Shown: positions 27,401-36,463, counted from the first letter of the stretch. The stretch: 64,000 nucleotides of DNA from Devosia sp. (GCF_017744655.1 NZ_JAGIAW010000005.1:62001-126000); one strand, 5' to 3'. Numbers and translations are program-made. Notes: generated from the letters alone by a model not told the origin.

Positions 27401-27867
27401 CCTTTGGCAAGGTGAACGCCTATTTCCAGGAACTTTTTACCACCCTTTTCGGCGGCGGCACGGCCGAGCTGACCTTCGTCGAAAGCGACGACCCGCTCGA
27501 AGCCGGCCTCGAAATCATCGCCCGCCCACCGGGCAAGAAGCCGCAGACCATGACCCTGCTCTCAGGTGGCGAACAGGCGCTCACCGCCATGAGCCTGATC
27601 TTTGCGGTGTTCCTCACCAATCCCGCGCCGATCTGCGTGCTCGACGAAGTCGACGCCCCGCTCGATGACGCCAACGTGGAACGCTTCTGCAATCTCCTCG
27701 ACTCCATGCGCCAGCGCACAAATACGCGCTTCATGGTCATCACCCACAATCCGATCACCATGAGCCGCGTCGACCGCCTCTTCGGCGTCACCATGGCCGA
27801 ACGCGGCGTTTCCCAACTCGTCTCGGTGGACCTGCAGACGGCCGAAAGTTTCCGCGAAGTCGTCTAG
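24412..27867 (+). CDS. smc: Chromosome segregation ATPase SMC
   Basis: A 1151-residue SMC protein that compacts and organises the chromosome together with ScpAB. Walker A GPNGCGKS is at residues 31-38. Two long coiled coils (about 165-490 and 620-1000) flank a hinge near 500-605 (NVGSSLWPAIVDELKVEPGY onward). The ABC signature LLSGGEQALTAMSLIF and Walker B ICVLDEVDAPLDD are near residue 1050 and beyond. The start ATG 24412 gives the canonical MKFSRLKLHGFKSF N-terminus. Codon use is strongly GC-biased as in neighbouring core genes. Confidence 0.97.
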   Translation: MKFSRLKLHGFKSFCDETTLVMEPGLTGIVGPNGCGKSNLVEAMRWVMGENSYKAMRASGMDDVIFSGSGNRPGRNSAEVTLVLDNVDRTAPAALNTADILEVTRRIEREAGSVYRVNGKEVRARDVQLLFADASTGAHSPAMVRQGQIGELIAAKPTARRALLEEAAGISGLHSRRHEAELRLRAAESNLERVDDIIGQISSQLETLKRQARLAIRYRGLSGDIRRAEATLFHIRWVATRAAEKEGEAAQAVLIRKLADATHAERMAQKNVEQAEAALAPLREREAVTSAILQRYKILFEQLSEESRRLQQRRTELEERLRQISQDGTRERELVSESEASLAAYAEEQERIEAEEQEAIESLEAARREAEEARAAAASAETESRLLSDRLAQMRVRRGQAQRAVADADLRLERLTREIAGVEADMAKIAETIAGDETLARHQDALEAAHEEAEIAESAALSAEEEAASAQQKLDEMRPRLAELDALVTGLEAEASTLGKMLNVGSSLWPAIVDELKVEPGYETALGAALGDDLDASSDAGAPLHWSIAIEGYDDPPLPQGAEPLSRYVTGTPLLKRRLDQIGLVSDVVGPGLMPALWPGQRLVTIEGAMWRWDGFVAAADAPTAAALRLSQRNRLAELDEEVMRAKAERNAFRRDIDNQTATLDLARQAERARREDWRKAQHAISLAQTELDRALRAQGELASRRSALEEAHTRLQANLSEAEAVREEAAIILEESGEEDDLVYRLEEEHERLASLRERADQARLKLGTFESAARMRASRLDQLARDSAAWQRRFDSAAAQLATLDQRTEAVKAQLDELDAAPEGFADRRAQLEDQIEDANLDHQEASDRFNAAQTAWRDHEKASRAAAEALSEVRIDLTRIEERLKGSMAQRQQIERQVEESLGIPASRTLEVSGIRPEEALPPETATEQKLERLKAERERLGGVNLSAEKEAEEVQEKLDTMVADRDDLIEAIAKLRGGIAALNREGRARLSEAFGKVNAYFQELFTTLFGGGTAELTFVESDDPLEAGLEIIARPPGKKPQTMTLLSGGEQALTAMSLIFAVFLTNPAPICVLDEVDAPLDDANVERFCNLLDSMRQRTNTRFMVITHNPITMSRVDRLFGVTMAERGVSQLVSVDLQTAESFREVV

Positions 27868-27890
27868 GCCAATTTTGACCGGCCATGCAT

Positions 27891-27912
27891 TTTGTATTAC
27901 ATGTAATACAAA
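27891..27912 (+). promoter_or_regulatory. Operator palindrome of the ParDE-type operon
   Basis: A perfect 22-base palindrome with half-site TTTGTATTACA, ending within the ribosome-site region and 12 bases before the antitoxin ATG. It is the expected binding site of the ribbon-helix-helix antitoxin. Its GTATTAC core also occurs in the VapBC operator at 21530. Confidence 0.75.
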
Positions 27913-27923
27913 GGAGACTTACC

Positions 27924-28187
27924 ATGGCAGACCTGTCCGGCCCGATCACCCTGCGTCTTCCTCAGGACATCCTCGACGACATCGAGAAGATCGCCTCAGG
28001 CTCTGAGCGCACGCGGAGTTGGGTCATCGTGCGTGCCCTCAAGCACTATCTCGCCCATGACGCGGAAGGCGGCATCTGCCTGTCGGTGCTCCGCGGGCGT
28101 GACGAAGCCGCCGCGGGCGAGGGTGAAGACATGGACGACGTCATCGCCGAACTCGACGAGATCATCCGGAAGGGCAAAGCTGCCTGA
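27924..28187 (+). CDS. Ribbon-helix-helix antitoxin (CopG/ParD type)
   Basis: An 87-residue protein. The N-terminal half (ITLRLPQDILDDIEKIA, ERTRSWVIVRALKHYL) is a ribbon-helix-helix DNA-binding domain; the acidic C-terminal part (GEDMDDVIAELDEIIRKG) should wrap the toxin. ATG 27924 has AAGGAG eight bases upstream and is preferred to an ATG at 27885 lying before the operator. Its stop overlaps the toxin ATG by one base (TGATG). Confidence 0.9.
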   Translation: MADLSGPITLRLPQDILDDIEKIASGSERTRSWVIVRALKHYLAHDAEGGICLSVLRGRDEAAAGEGEDMDDVIAELDEIIRKGKAA

Positions 28188-28528
28188 TGCGCGTCAAACT
28201 GTCGAAAGAGGCTCGGCAGGACATTGATCGGCAGATCGCCTATCTCACCGGCAAGACAATCTCCGGCATCGTGACGTTCCGCGATATCGTCAAGCGCGCC
28301 CAGCGCCCCCTCGCGAGCCAGCCACATGCGGGCCAGTCCGATACCCGCATCCCAATTCGCGGTGCCATGCGCATTATCGTCGATGGCTGGTATTTCGATT
28401 ATGACATCATCGGAGGCGAGGTCTGGGTGCTGCGCATCACCAGTTCAGTCAACACGCCTTCCCTCAAATACGACGATGACTTCGACTACGAAGTGCCCAG
28501 CCGGAGCACAAATGAAGGCTCCGACTAA
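28187..28528 (+). CDS. RelE/ParE superfamily toxin
   Basis: A 113-residue member of the RelE/ParE fold: MRVKLSKEARQDIDRQIAYL, the central ASQPHAGQSDTRIPI segment and MRIIVDGWYFDYDIIGGEVWVLRI. ParE toxins poison DNA gyrase whereas RelE toxins cleave mRNA on the ribosome; the sequence does not settle which. The C-terminal acidic tail (KYDDDFDYEV) is longer than usual. It is co-translated with the antitoxin. Confidence 0.85.
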   Translation: MRVKLSKEARQDIDRQIAYLTGKTISGIVTFRDIVKRAQRPLASQPHAGQSDTRIPIRGAMRIIVDGWYFDYDIIGGEVWVLRITSSVNTPSLKYDDDFDYEVPSRSTNEGSD

Positions 28529-28670
28529 GGTGCGGTGATGAAACCCACCCCCAGGGAATCCCCTTCCCGGCCACGACTCCACCACAATTGAGCTGTGGAC
28601 AGCATGCCGCACCCTTGGATTTCGTAAAAATCACGCGGCAAATCAAAGGCTTACCAGATCGTTACGCGCC

Positions 28671-28699
28671 TTGACACTATTTGGGGCCACCACTATGTT
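28671..28699 (+). promoter_or_regulatory. Sigma70-type promoter of the atp F0 operon
   Basis: TTGACA (28671-28676) and TATGTT (28694-28699) with a 17-base spacer, 65 bases before the atpI start. The preceding 140 bases after the toxin gene contain nothing else I can identify. Confidence 0.7.
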
Positions 28700-28763
28700 G
28701 CGCCCGACCTGAATAGGCACCCGGACCAATCCGGGAAAAGGCAGGCCAAGGGGGAGTAAGCGG

Positions 28764-29141
28764 ATGGAAAAACCGCCCAAAATCCAGGGCCAGTCTGAAA
28801 ATGCCAGTGAGGCGACGCGCGAGCTTGCATCGCGTATTGCTTCAGCCAAGCGGGACCGGCACCTTGAGGACAATAGATCCGCGGGGACCGATTCTGGGCA
28901 GATGAGCGGGATGGCGCGCGGCATGCGCATCGGTACCGAGTTCATCGCCGCAATTCTGGTGGGGACCGGCTTCGGCTACCTCATCGATCTTGGCCTGGGA
29001 ACCAGCCCCTGGGGCTTGCTCATCATGTTCTTGGTGGGCTTTGCCGCTGGAATACTCAATGTCACCCGTGTGGTGGCGCAAATGAACGCCGCTTCGCCCG
29101 TCCCGCCCGTTTCGGCCGGGGTAGACGAAACAGAAAAATGA
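28764..29141 (+). CDS. atpI: ATP synthase accessory protein AtpI
   Basis: A 125-residue inner-membrane protein that assists assembly of the c-ring and may help Mg2+ supply. The charged N-terminal 50 residues (ATRELASRIASAKRDR) are followed by two membrane segments: FIAAILVGTGFGYLIDLGLG and WGLLIMFLVGFAAGILNVTR. It opens the F0 operon 65 bases after a good promoter. An AGGGGGAG stands at a short distance before the ATG. Confidence 0.9.
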   Translation: MEKPPKIQGQSENASEATRELASRIASAKRDRHLEDNRSAGTDSGQMSGMARGMRIGTEFIAAILVGTGFGYLIDLGLGTSPWGLLIMFLVGFAAGILNVTRVVAQMNAASPVPPVSAGVDETEK

Positions 29142-29162
29142 TGACGTTTAGAGGGCTCTATC

Positions 29163-29936
29163 TTGGCCGGTACTGATCCGATCCACCAGTTCGTCATCCA
29201 GGACATGTTCCCCATTCACCTTGGTGGTGATGGCACCGCAGGCAGTGGCCTGAATTTCTCCTTTACCAACTCTTCGCTGTTCATGGTGGCGACGGTCGCG
29301 GTTATCTCGCTGTACCTGATCCTGACCACTTCGGCGAAAAGCGTTGTTCCGGGCCGCGCGCAGCTGGTCAGCGAACTGCTTTACGGGTTCGTCGCGAACA
29401 TGGTGCGAAGTGCGGCCGGCACTGCCGGTATGACCTTCTTCCCGCTGGTCTTCTCGCTCTTCACCTTCATTTTCGTAGCCAATATGTTTGGCATGGTGCC
29501 CTACTTCTTCACGGTTACCAGCCACATCATCGTCACCTTCGCCCTCTCGATGCTGGTCTTCCTGACCGTCGTCATCTACGGCTTCGTCAAGAACGGTCCG
29601 AAGTTCCTGAAGCTCTTCGTTCCCTCGGGCGTGCCGGGCTACATCCTTCCCATCGTGGCGCCGATCGAGTTCATCTCCTTCATGAGCCGCCCGATTTCGC
29701 TCTCTGTGCGTCTGTTCGGCAATATCCTGGCCGGTCACATCACGCTCAAAGTCTTCACCGGCTTCATCGTCACCATGAGCTCGCTGGGTTTCCTCGGCAT
29801 TCTCGGTTCGGCGCTGCCGCTGATCATGGCCATTGCTCTTACTGGCCTCGAATTTCTCGTCGGTGCAGTCCAGGCGTATGTCTTCGCCGTCCTGACCTGC
29901 ATGTATCTCAACGACGCGATCCATCCGTCTCACTAA
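29163..29936 (+). CDS. atpB: ATP synthase F0 subunit a
   Basis: The proton-channel stator subunit, 257 residues, about five or six membrane helices. The essential arginine is in [20 protein letters not shown], and the C-terminal helix carries [22 protein letters not shown]. Translation appears to begin at TTG 29163, preceded by AGAGGG; an ATG 14 codons further in would cut into the conserved N-terminus [10 protein letters not shown]. It lies 21 bases after atpI. Confidence 0.95.
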   Translation: MAGTDPIHQFVIQDMFPIHLGGDGTAGSGLNFSFTNSSLFMVATVAVISLYLILTTSAKSVVPGRAQLVSELLYGFVANMVRSAAGTAGMTFFPLVFSLFTFIFVANMFGMVPYFFTVTSHIIVTFALSMLVFLTVVIYGFVKNGPKFLKLFVPSGVPGYILPIVAPIEFISFMSRPISLSVRLFGNILAGHITLKVFTGFIVTMSSLGFLGILGSALPLIMAIALTGLEFLVGAVQAYVFAVLTCMYLNDAIHPSH

Positions 29937-29999
29937 TCACTAGTCACGGCGGGCTGTTCCGCCAGAACCCCCGCTAAAGTCGCTTGAAAGGACTATAAA

Positions 30000-30227
30000 A
30001 TGGAAGCTGAAGCCGCAAAGTTCATCGGTGCCGGCATTGCTTGTTTCGGTATGGCTGGCGCCGCCATCGGCGTGGCCAACATCTTCGGCAACTTCCTGTC
30101 GGGCGCCCTGCGCAACCCGTCTGCTGCCCCGAGCCAGTTCTCGAACCTGATCTTCGGCTTCGCCGTGACCGAAGCTCTGGGCATCTTCTCGTTCCTGGTT
30201 GCCCTGATCCTGCTGTTCGTCGCCTAA
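30000..30227 (+). CDS. atpE: ATP synthase F0 subunit c
   Basis: The 75-residue proteolipid that forms the rotor ring. Two membrane helices are joined by the loop ALRNPSA. The proton-carrying carboxylate is Glu58 in [13 protein letters not shown]. The spacing of 63 bases from atpB and a good AAAGGA before the ATG fit the high translation normally needed for this subunit. Confidence 0.96.
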   Translation: MEAEAAKFIGAGIACFGMAGAAIGVANIFGNFLSGALRNPSAAPSQFSNLIFGFAVTEALGIFSFLVALILLFVA

Positions 30228-30325
30228 TTCTGGCGCGACCGAATTATACGCAGCCGGGGCTATTCCCGGCTGCGCATTCTTGTCCGGCCACGGCCGGTTG
30301 ACCGGATTTTACGGGACCTCACCTG

Positions 30326-30961
30326 ATGGTAACGCAAGTTTACGCCCAGGAAGCGGCTGCACCGGCCGAAGAGCATGTGGAAGACGTCGCGCACGGCGCG
30401 ACCGATACCCATGCCGATCCGACCGCTGACACCCATGCAACCACCGAAGCCCATGGTGGCGAGCACGATTCAGGCGTTTTCCCGCCCTTCGACCCCGCGA
30501 CCTTCCCCAGCCAGCTGCTCTGGCTCGCCATCACCTTTGGCGCGCTCTATGTGCTGATGAGCAAGGTTGCCCTGCCGCGCATCGGCAACATTCTTGAAAA
30601 TCGCAAGAGCATCGTCGACGCAGATCTCGCTGCCGCCGATGCTTCCCGCCAGAAGACCGACGCTGCCATCGCCGCCTACGAAACGGCCCTGGCTGATGCG
30701 CGCTCCAAGGCCCAGGGTATTGCCAACGAAACCCGCGAAAAGATCCAGTCCGACCTCGCTTCCAAGCGCAGCGCTGTCGAAGCCGATCTGACCGCAAAGG
30801 TTACCGAAGCCGAGACCCGTATCGCCGCCACCAAGCGCGATGCCCTGACCCATGTCGACGAGATCGCCACCGAAACGGCCCAGACCGTCGTCGGCCAGAT
30901 CATCGGCGATGTGTCGACCGACAGCGTCCGCGCTGCCGTCGCCAAGGCCAGCAAGGAGTAA
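30326..30961 (+). CDS. atpG: ATP synthase F0 subunit b'
   Basis: A 211-residue peripheral-stalk subunit of the b/b' pair found in alphaproteobacteria. A polar N-terminal extension rich in His, Thr and Ala (about residues 1-50) precedes one membrane helix (about 60-82, FPSQLLWLAITFGALYVLMS). A long helix follows with the motif RIGNILENRKSIVDADL. Some databases call this gene atpF2. The N-terminal extension is longer than in most b' proteins. Confidence 0.92.
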   Translation: MVTQVYAQEAAAPAEEHVEDVAHGATDTHADPTADTHATTEAHGGEHDSGVFPPFDPATFPSQLLWLAITFGALYVLMSKVALPRIGNILENRKSIVDADLAAADASRQKTDAAIAAYETALADARSKAQGIANETREKIQSDLASKRSAVEADLTAKVTEAETRIAATKRDALTHVDEIATETAQTVVGQIIGDVSTDSVRAAVAKASKE

Positions 30962-30967
30962 GCGACA

Positions 30968-31450
30968 ATGGAACTCGATAATTCCTTCTACGCCCTCGTT
31001 GCCCTCGTCATCTTCATCGCGATGGCGCTGTACTTCGGCATCCCGCGCATCGTGGGCAAGATGCTCGACGGCCAGATCCAGAAGATCGCCGACGAACTGG
31101 CCCAGGCCAAGAAGCTGCGCGAAGAAGCTGCCGCTCTCCTCGTCGAATACGAACAGAAGCGCGTCGCCGCCGAAGCCGAAGCCCAGGGCATCATCGCCGC
31201 CGCCCAGGACGAAGCCACTCGCCTTGCTTCCGAAGCCCAGGCTTCGCTCGCTGACCTCGTGACCCGCCGCACCAAGGCCGTGGAAGACAAGATCGCCCAG
31301 GCCGAAGCCCAGGCCGTCGCCGAAGTCCGCGCCCGCTCGGCCGACCTCGCCGTCGAAGCTGCCCGTCTCGTCCTCACCGACGAAATGAACAAGAAGGGCA
31401 ACCAAGTCGTCGACAAGGCCATCGCGGATGTGGCCGGTCGCCTGAACTAA
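30968..31450 (+). CDS. atpF: ATP synthase F0 subunit b
   Basis: A 160-residue peripheral-stalk protein with one N-terminal membrane helix (FYALVALVIFIAMALYFGI) and a long Ala/Glu-rich coiled coil that contacts F1. It starts six bases after the b' stop. The F1 genes (atpHAGDC) are not in this window, as usual for the split arrangement of this class. A terminator follows 26 bases after the stop. Confidence 0.94.
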   Translation: MELDNSFYALVALVIFIAMALYFGIPRIVGKMLDGQIQKIADELAQAKKLREEAAALLVEYEQKRVAAEAEAQGIIAAAQDEATRLASEAQASLADLVTRRTKAVEDKIAQAEAQAVAEVRARSADLAVEAARLVLTDEMNKKGNQVVDKAIADVAGRLN

Positions 31451-31476
31451 GGTATTTTGCAGCTAGATTGAATTGA

Positions 31477-31505
31477 AAGGCGGACCTTTGGGTCCGCCTT
31501 TTTTG
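31477..31505 (+). terminator. Intrinsic terminator of the F0 operon
   Basis: AAGGCGGACC and GGTCCGCCTT arms around a TTTG loop, followed by TTTT. Confidence 0.92.
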
Positions 31506-31523
31506 TTTGCCCTCTATCCCACC

Positions 31524-31720
31524 CACCGGCCCTCCCTCGCCCCTTGCGGGAGAGGGACAGATTTTCTGCGTTCAGCAGAAAATCAGGGTGAGGGGTCTCT
31601 CTCCTCCGCAGAGGAGTGGGTGGTGAAATCCCATGCCCCTCATCCCGACCGAATTCGCGAACGCGAATTCGGTGACCCTTCGGAGCACCTTCTCCCGCAA
31701 GGGGAGAAGGCAGGCAGAGG
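31524..31720. repeat. Composite intergenic repeat, family B
   Basis: Includes CCCTCGCCCCTTGCGGGAGA, the inverted pair GATTTTCTGCG/CAGCAGAAAATC, GGGTGAGGGG, and on the right CACCTTCTCCCGCAAGGGGA. The same blocks recur in reversed order at 39200-39366 and partly at 16081-16205. An AATTCGCGAACGCGAATT palindrome lies inside the right half. Confidence 0.8.
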
Positions 31721-31722
31721 CG

Positions 31723-31751
31723 TTGACGCCACCACAATTTTTCCCCATGGT
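31723..31751 (+). promoter_or_regulatory. Likely promoter of the gcv operon
   Basis: TTGACG (31723-31728), a 17-base spacer and CATGGT (31746-31751) place the transcript start at about 31758, exactly where the riboswitch begins. The -10 match is weak. Confidence 0.5.
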
Positions 31752-31757
31752 GCCCTC

Positions 31758-31935
31758 GACTGCGGGAGAGACTGGCTGAAAACGCCAGCGCCGAAGGAGC
31801 AACCGCCCCGGAAACTCTCAGGCAAAAGGACCGCAGTCAGGTCACAACTCTGGAAAGCAGGCTGTTCGCAGCCTCCCCGAAGGTAGCAACCGGCGCTCAG
31901 CCGGGAAATCTCTCAGGGCAAGGACAGAGGGGGCA
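31758..31935 (+). promoter_or_regulatory. Tandem glycine riboswitch
   Basis: Two glycine aptamers in series. The first runs from GCGGGAGAGACTGG through GCCGAAGGAGCAACCGCCC to CTCTCAGGCAAAAGGACCGC. The second runs from CTCTGGAAAGCAGGC through CCCGAAGGTAGCAACCGGC to CTCTCAGGGCAAGGACAGAG. Both contain the diagnostic CCGAAGG-(A/T)GCAACC and CTCTCAGG boxes, separated by a short linker. It lies 57 bases before gcvT and should switch on the glycine cleavage operon when glycine is high. Confidence 0.95.
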
Positions 31936-31991
31936 CGCATTCCCGCCGTTTGGCGGAGCCTTGTCGTGTCGCCTTGAACCAGAGAGTGCCC

Positions 31992-33149
31992 ATGGCCGAA
32001 GTGCCCACAGAAGACCTCAAGCACACCCCGCTTTACGAGCGCCACGTCACCGCCGGCGGCCGTATCGTCCCCTTCGGCGGCTATGCCCTGCCGGTGCAAT
32101 ATCCCACCGGCATCATGACCGAGCACAAGTGGACGCGCGACAATGCCGGCCTCTTCGACGTCAGCCACATGGGCCCAGGCTTTCTGACACTCAACACCCC
32201 ATCGGGTGATGCCGAAACCGACCATGCCGCCATCGCCGCAATTATCGAACCGCTGATCTGTGGCGACATTGCGGGCCTCAAGCCCGGCCAGATCCGCTAC
32301 ACCCTGCTCCTCAACGAATCCGGCGGCGCCCTCGACGACCTGATGGTCGCCCGCTCCAAGACACCGGGCACCCTCTTCATCGTCGTCAATGCCGGCACCA
32401 AGGAAGGCGATTTTGCTCGCATTGCCGCTGCCGCCGGCAACAAGGCCACCCTCAAGCGCGCCGACGACAATGCCCTCCTCGCCCTCCAGGGCCCGGAAGC
32501 CGTTAATGTCATGGCCGCGCTCGTCCCCCCCGCCGCTGATCTGGGCTTCATGCAGTTCGGCGAGTTCGACTGGAACGGCACGCCAGTGACGATTTCCCGC
32601 TCCGGCTATACCGGCGAAGACGGTTTTGAAATTCTCGCCCCCGCCCATATGTCCGTCGCCCTCTGGGACGAACTTCTTACGGACCCGCGCGTAAGACCCA
32701 TCGGCCTCGGCGCCCGCGACAGTCTCCGCCTCGAAGCCGGCCTGCCACTCTATGGTCACGACCTCGACGAGACCGTTTCCCCCATCGAAGCCGATCTGGG
32801 CTTTGCCGTCTCCAAGCGCCGTCGCGAAGCCGCCGACTTCCCCGGCGCCCAGCGCATCCTCGCCGAGCGCGACGGCAAACTCTCCCGCAAGCGTGTCGGT
32901 CTTCTCGTCGAGGGCGCCCCTGCCCGTGAAGGCGCCGAAATCCTCGACGCGTTAGGCACTGCCATCGGCGTGGTCACCAGCGGCGGTTTTGCCCCCTCGC
33001 TGGGCAAGGCCATCGCTCTCGGCTTCGTGTCGCCCGAGCACACCGCCATCGGCACAAAGCTCCAGGTTTCGGTCCGCGGCCGCTCGCAGCCGGCCGAAGT
33101 GGTGCCGACACCCTTCGTTCCCCATCGCTATTTCCGCAAATCAGTCTGA
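31992..33149 (+). CDS. gcvT: Aminomethyltransferase, T protein of the glycine cleavage system
   Basis: Transfers the methylene group from the aminomethyl-lipoyl H protein to tetrahydrofolate and releases ammonia. The 385-residue protein has the folate-enzyme marks PFGGYALPVQY, GLFDVSHMG, SGYTGEDGFEI and LGARDSLRLEAGLPLYGHDL. ATG 31992 gives the standard N-terminus LKHTPLYERHV after a short leader. It is the first gene behind the glycine riboswitch. Confidence 0.97.
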   Translation: MAEVPTEDLKHTPLYERHVTAGGRIVPFGGYALPVQYPTGIMTEHKWTRDNAGLFDVSHMGPGFLTLNTPSGDAETDHAAIAAIIEPLICGDIAGLKPGQIRYTLLLNESGGALDDLMVARSKTPGTLFIVVNAGTKEGDFARIAAAAGNKATLKRADDNALLALQGPEAVNVMAALVPPAADLGFMQFGEFDWNGTPVTISRSGYTGEDGFEILAPAHMSVALWDELLTDPRVRPIGLGARDSLRLEAGLPLYGHDLDETVSPIEADLGFAVSKRRREAADFPGAQRILAERDGKLSRKRVGLLVEGAPAREGAEILDALGTAIGVVTSGGFAPSLGKAIALGFVSPEHTAIGTKLQVSVRGRSQPAEVVPTPFVPHRYFRKSV

Positions 33150-33159
33150 GGCCCCAGCC

Positions 33160-33525
33160 ATGACCACGAAATTCACGCCCGACCACGAATACATTCGCGT
33201 CGAGGGTTCGACCGGCATTGTCGGCATCACGCCCTATGCGCAGGAGCAGCTCGGCGACATCGTCTTCGTCGAACTCCCCGCCGTCGGCAAAGCGCTCAAG
33301 AAGGGCGACGAAGCCGCTGTCGTCGAGTCGGTGAAAGCCGCCTCCGAAATCTACGCGCCGGTCACCGGAACCATCGTCGAAGTTAACAGTCTGCTAACCA
33401 ATGAACCCGGCTTGGTGAACTCCGATCCGGAAGCCGCCGGCTGGATGTTCAAGATCGCCATCAGCGATGCAAGCGAACTCGACACCCTCCTCGATGCCGA
33501 CGGCTATGCGGAACTGACCCTCTGA
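33160..33525 (+). CDS. gcvH: Glycine cleavage system H protein
   Basis: The 121-residue lipoyl carrier that shuttles the aminomethyl intermediate between P, T and L proteins. The lipoylated lysine is Lys59 in [14 protein letters not shown]. The hammerhead fold is complete, from [19 protein letters not shown] to [10 protein letters not shown]. It begins 10 bases after gcvT. Confidence 0.97.
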   Translation: MTTKFTPDHEYIRVEGSTGIVGITPYAQEQLGDIVFVELPAVGKALKKGDEAAVVESVKAASEIYAPVTGTIVEVNSLLTNEPGLVNSDPEAAGWMFKIAISDASELDTLLDADGYAELTL

Positions 33526-33527
33526 CC

Positions 33528-34871
33528 ATGCGCTATCTTCCCCATTCTGAGCACGAACGCGCCGACATGCTCGGCGTCATCGGCGCCGCCGATATGGACG
33601 CGCTGTTCTCCGCCGTTCCAAAAACGGCCCTCAAGAGCTTCGACCTCGGCCTTCCCGCGCACCAGCCGGAATTCCTCGTCGAAGCCCATATGCGCGCCCT
33701 CGCGAACAAGAACCACGCGGCCGGCGACGGCCCGTTCTTCGTCGGCGCTGGCGCCTATCGGCACCACGTTCCGGCAACGGTCGATCATTTGATCCAGCGT
33801 TCCGAATGGCTTACGGCCTATACGCCCTATCAGCCGGAAATCTCGCAGGGCACCCTGCAGATGCTGTTCGAATTCCAGACCCAGGTCGCCAAGATCATGG
33901 GCATGGATGTGGCGAACGCCTCGCTCTATGACGGCTCCACCGGCACCGCCGAAGCCGTCCTGATGGCCCGCCGCCTCACGCGCAAAAACAAGATCGTCCT
34001 CTCCGGCGGCCTCCACCCGCATTATCGAGACGTGGTCAAAGCCTATCTCAAGGACGATCCGGATCTGGTCTGTCTCTCGCCCTCCCCCGAGGGTCAGGGC
34101 GATATTCTCCAGCAAATCGATGGCAACACCGCCGCCATCGTCATCCAGACCCCCGACTTCTACGGTCACCTGCGCGATCTCAAATCCGCAGCCGAAGCCG
34201 CCCACGCCCAGGGCGCGCTGCTCATTGTCGTGGTCACGGAAGTCGTCTCTTTGGGCCTCCTTGAGGCTCCTGGGGCGCTTGGCGCCGATATCGTCGTGGC
34301 CGAAGGCCAGTCGATCGGCAATGCGCTTAATTTCGGCGGCCCCTATCTCGGCCTCATGGCCACGCGGAAGGAATTCATCCGCCAGATGCCTGGCCGCCTT
34401 TGCGGCGAAACCGTCGATGCCGATGGCAACCGCGGCTTCGTGCTGACGCTCTCCACCCGCGAGCAGCATATCCGCCGCGAAAAGGCGACGAGCAATATTT
34501 GCACCAATTCGGGCCTCTGCGCCCTCGCCTTCTCGATCCATATGGGTCTCCTCGGCGAAGCCGGTTTCGTCCGCCTCGCCCGCCTCAACCACTTCAACGC
34601 CATCAAGCTTGCCGATGCCCTGGCCGGCGTGCCGGGCGTAGAGGTGCTGAACAAGACCTTCTTCAACGAGATGACCATCCGAACGCCGCAACCGGCTGTG
34701 GGTCTCGTCGAACGCCTTGCCCGTCGCGGCATTCTCGCCGGTGTGCCGGTGAGCCGCCTGCTGCCCAATGACCGCAGCGTCGATAACCTCATTATCCTCG
34801 CAGCGACGGAGCTGACCACCGACGCCGATATATCAGCCCTCGCGGCCGCCCTGACGGAGGAACTGGCATGA
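33528..34871 (+). CDS. gcvPA: Glycine dehydrogenase (decarboxylating) subunit 1
   Basis: N-terminal half of the split P protein, which decarboxylates glycine with PLP. The 447-residue chain carries [36 protein letters not shown] (in two adjacent blocks), [18 protein letters not shown] and [17 protein letters not shown]. It follows gcvH by two bases and overlaps gcvPB by four (ATGA), indicating coupled synthesis of the two subunits at equal amounts. Confidence 0.96.
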   Translation: MRYLPHSEHERADMLGVIGAADMDALFSAVPKTALKSFDLGLPAHQPEFLVEAHMRALANKNHAAGDGPFFVGAGAYRHHVPATVDHLIQRSEWLTAYTPYQPEISQGTLQMLFEFQTQVAKIMGMDVANASLYDGSTGTAEAVLMARRLTRKNKIVLSGGLHPHYRDVVKAYLKDDPDLVCLSPSPEGQGDILQQIDGNTAAIVIQTPDFYGHLRDLKSAAEAAHAQGALLIVVVTEVVSLGLLEAPGALGADIVVAEGQSIGNALNFGGPYLGLMATRKEFIRQMPGRLCGETVDADGNRGFVLTLSTREQHIRREKATSNICTNSGLCALAFSIHMGLLGEAGFVRLARLNHFNAIKLADALAGVPGVEVLNKTFFNEMTIRTPQPAVGLVERLARRGILAGVPVSRLLPNDRSVDNLIILAATELTTDADISALAAALTEELA

Positions 34872-36412
34872 GCATGAATACGCAAGGCCGCCCTACTGGC
34901 GTGGGTACTGTCGGCACCGGCGCTTCTGGCTCGGCGCTTATCCCCGATGAGCCGCTGCTGTTCGAAATCGGCGACACCGAGCATTCCGGCGTCGACCTGC
35001 CCGACGTCACTTTTAACAGTGATCGCCTCGGCGGTTTCGCTCGCAAGACCAAGCTTGATCTTGCCGGCCTCACCGAGCCTGAAGCGATGCGCCACTACGT
35101 GCGTCTCAGCCGCATGAACCACTCGATCGACAGCGGCATGTATCCGCTCGGTTCATGCACGATGAAGCACAATCCGCGCCTCAACGAGAAAATGGCTCGT
35201 TTGCCGGGCTTCTCGGACATCCACCCGCTCCAGCCGGTTTCCACCGTGCAAGGCGCGCTGGAACTGATGAACCAGCTCAGCCACTGGCTGATGACACTCA
35301 CCAATACCGCCGCCGTTGCCTTGTCGCCCAAGGCCGGTGCGCATGGTGAACTTCTGGGCATGATGGCCATCAAGGCCGCACAGGAAGCCAAGGGCGAAGC
35401 GCACCGCACCGTGGTGCTCGTGCCCGAAAGCGCCCATGGCACCAATCCGGCAACCGCCGCCTTCCTCGGCTACACGGTAAAGCCCGTTCCGGCCAAAGAT
35501 GACGGTACCGTCGACGTGGAAGCCGTCAAGGCGGCCCTGTCGCCCGAAGTCGCCGCGATCATGCTGACCAATCCCAATACTTGCGGCCTCTTCGAGCCCC
35601 AGGTCATCGAGATTGCTCGGGCTGTGCACGATGCCGGCGCCTTCTTCTACTGCGATGGCGCCAATTTCAACGCCATCATGGGCGTGGTTCGTCCGGGCGA
35701 TCTCGGCATCGACGCCATGCACATCAACCTACACAAAACCTTCTCGACGCCGCATGGCGGCGGCGGTCCGGGTGCGGGTCCGGTCGTGCTCTCCGAAGCG
35801 CTGGCGCCCTTCGCGCCGGTCCCCTTCGTACGCAAGACCGCCAATGGCCTTGAGCTCGTCGAACACATCGAGGACGCAGCCCTCGGCCGCGTCACGGCCT
35901 TCCACGGCCAGATGGGCATGTATGTCCGCGCGCTGACCTATATGCTCAGCCACGGCGGCGACGGCCTCGCCCAGGCGGCGCAGGATGCGGTGCTCAACGC
36001 GAACTACATCAAGGCTCGCCTGCAGCACATCTTCTCGGTGCCCTTCCCCGATTATCCGACCATGCACGAAGCGCTCTTCGACGACAGCTTCCTCAAGGAG
36101 TCGGGCGTCTCGACGCTCGATTTCGCCAAGGCGCTGATCGACGAAGGCTTCCACCCCATGACCATGTATTTCCCGCTGGTCGTGCACGGCGCCATGCTGA
36201 TCGAACCCACGGAAAGCGAAAGCAAGCAGACGCTCGACCGCTTCTGCGACGTCATGGCCGAGCTCGCCACAGACGCACTCGCTGGCAACAAGGAACGCTT
36301 CACCTCGGCTCCGACCAAGGCCCCCCGCCGCCGTCTCGACGAGACCCGCGCGGCCCGCCAGCCGGTGCTGAAGTGGGAAAAGCCCGCGGACCTACCGCAG
36401 GCAGCCGAATAA
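34868..36412 (+). CDS. gcvPB: Glycine dehydrogenase (decarboxylating) subunit 2
   Basis: C-terminal, PLP-binding half of the split P protein, 514 residues. The PLP lysine is Lys290 in [18 protein letters not shown]; other marks are [18 protein letters not shown] and [16 protein letters not shown]. It ends the gcv operon; the L protein is shared with other dehydrogenases and is not encoded here. Its stop codon overlaps the first bases of a strong bidirectional terminator. Confidence 0.97.
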   Translation: MSMNTQGRPTGVGTVGTGASGSALIPDEPLLFEIGDTEHSGVDLPDVTFNSDRLGGFARKTKLDLAGLTEPEAMRHYVRLSRMNHSIDSGMYPLGSCTMKHNPRLNEKMARLPGFSDIHPLQPVSTVQGALELMNQLSHWLMTLTNTAAVALSPKAGAHGELLGMMAIKAAQEAKGEAHRTVVLVPESAHGTNPATAAFLGYTVKPVPAKDDGTVDVEAVKAALSPEVAAIMLTNPNTCGLFEPQVIEIARAVHDAGAFFYCDGANFNAIMGVVRPGDLGIDAMHINLHKTFSTPHGGGGPGAGPVVLSEALAPFAPVPFVRKTANGLELVEHIEDAALGRVTAFHGQMGMYVRALTYMLSHGGDGLAQAAQDAVLNANYIKARLQHIFSVPFPDYPTMHEALFDDSFLKESGVSTLDFAKALIDEGFHPMTMYFPLVVHGAMLIEPTESESKQTLDRFCDVMAELATDALAGNKERFTSAPTKAPRRRLDETRAARQPVLKWEKPADLPQAAE

Positions 36413-36444
36413 AGAAAGGGCGGCCGAGAGGCCGCCCTTTCTTT
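36411..36444. terminator. Bidirectional intrinsic terminator, 15-bp perfect stem
   Basis: AAAGAAAGGGCGGCC and its exact complement GGCCGCCCTTTCTTT around a GAGA tetraloop. It serves gcvPB and the convergent lipoprotein gene and shares two bases with the gcvPB stop codon. Confidence 0.92.
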
Positions 36445-36463
36445 ATTCCAGAACCGCAAGGCT

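Noticed and set aside
31473..31886. 137-codon plus-strand frame spanning the family B repeat and riboswitch
   Set aside because: It translates repeat and riboswitch sequence and has no protein-like composition.
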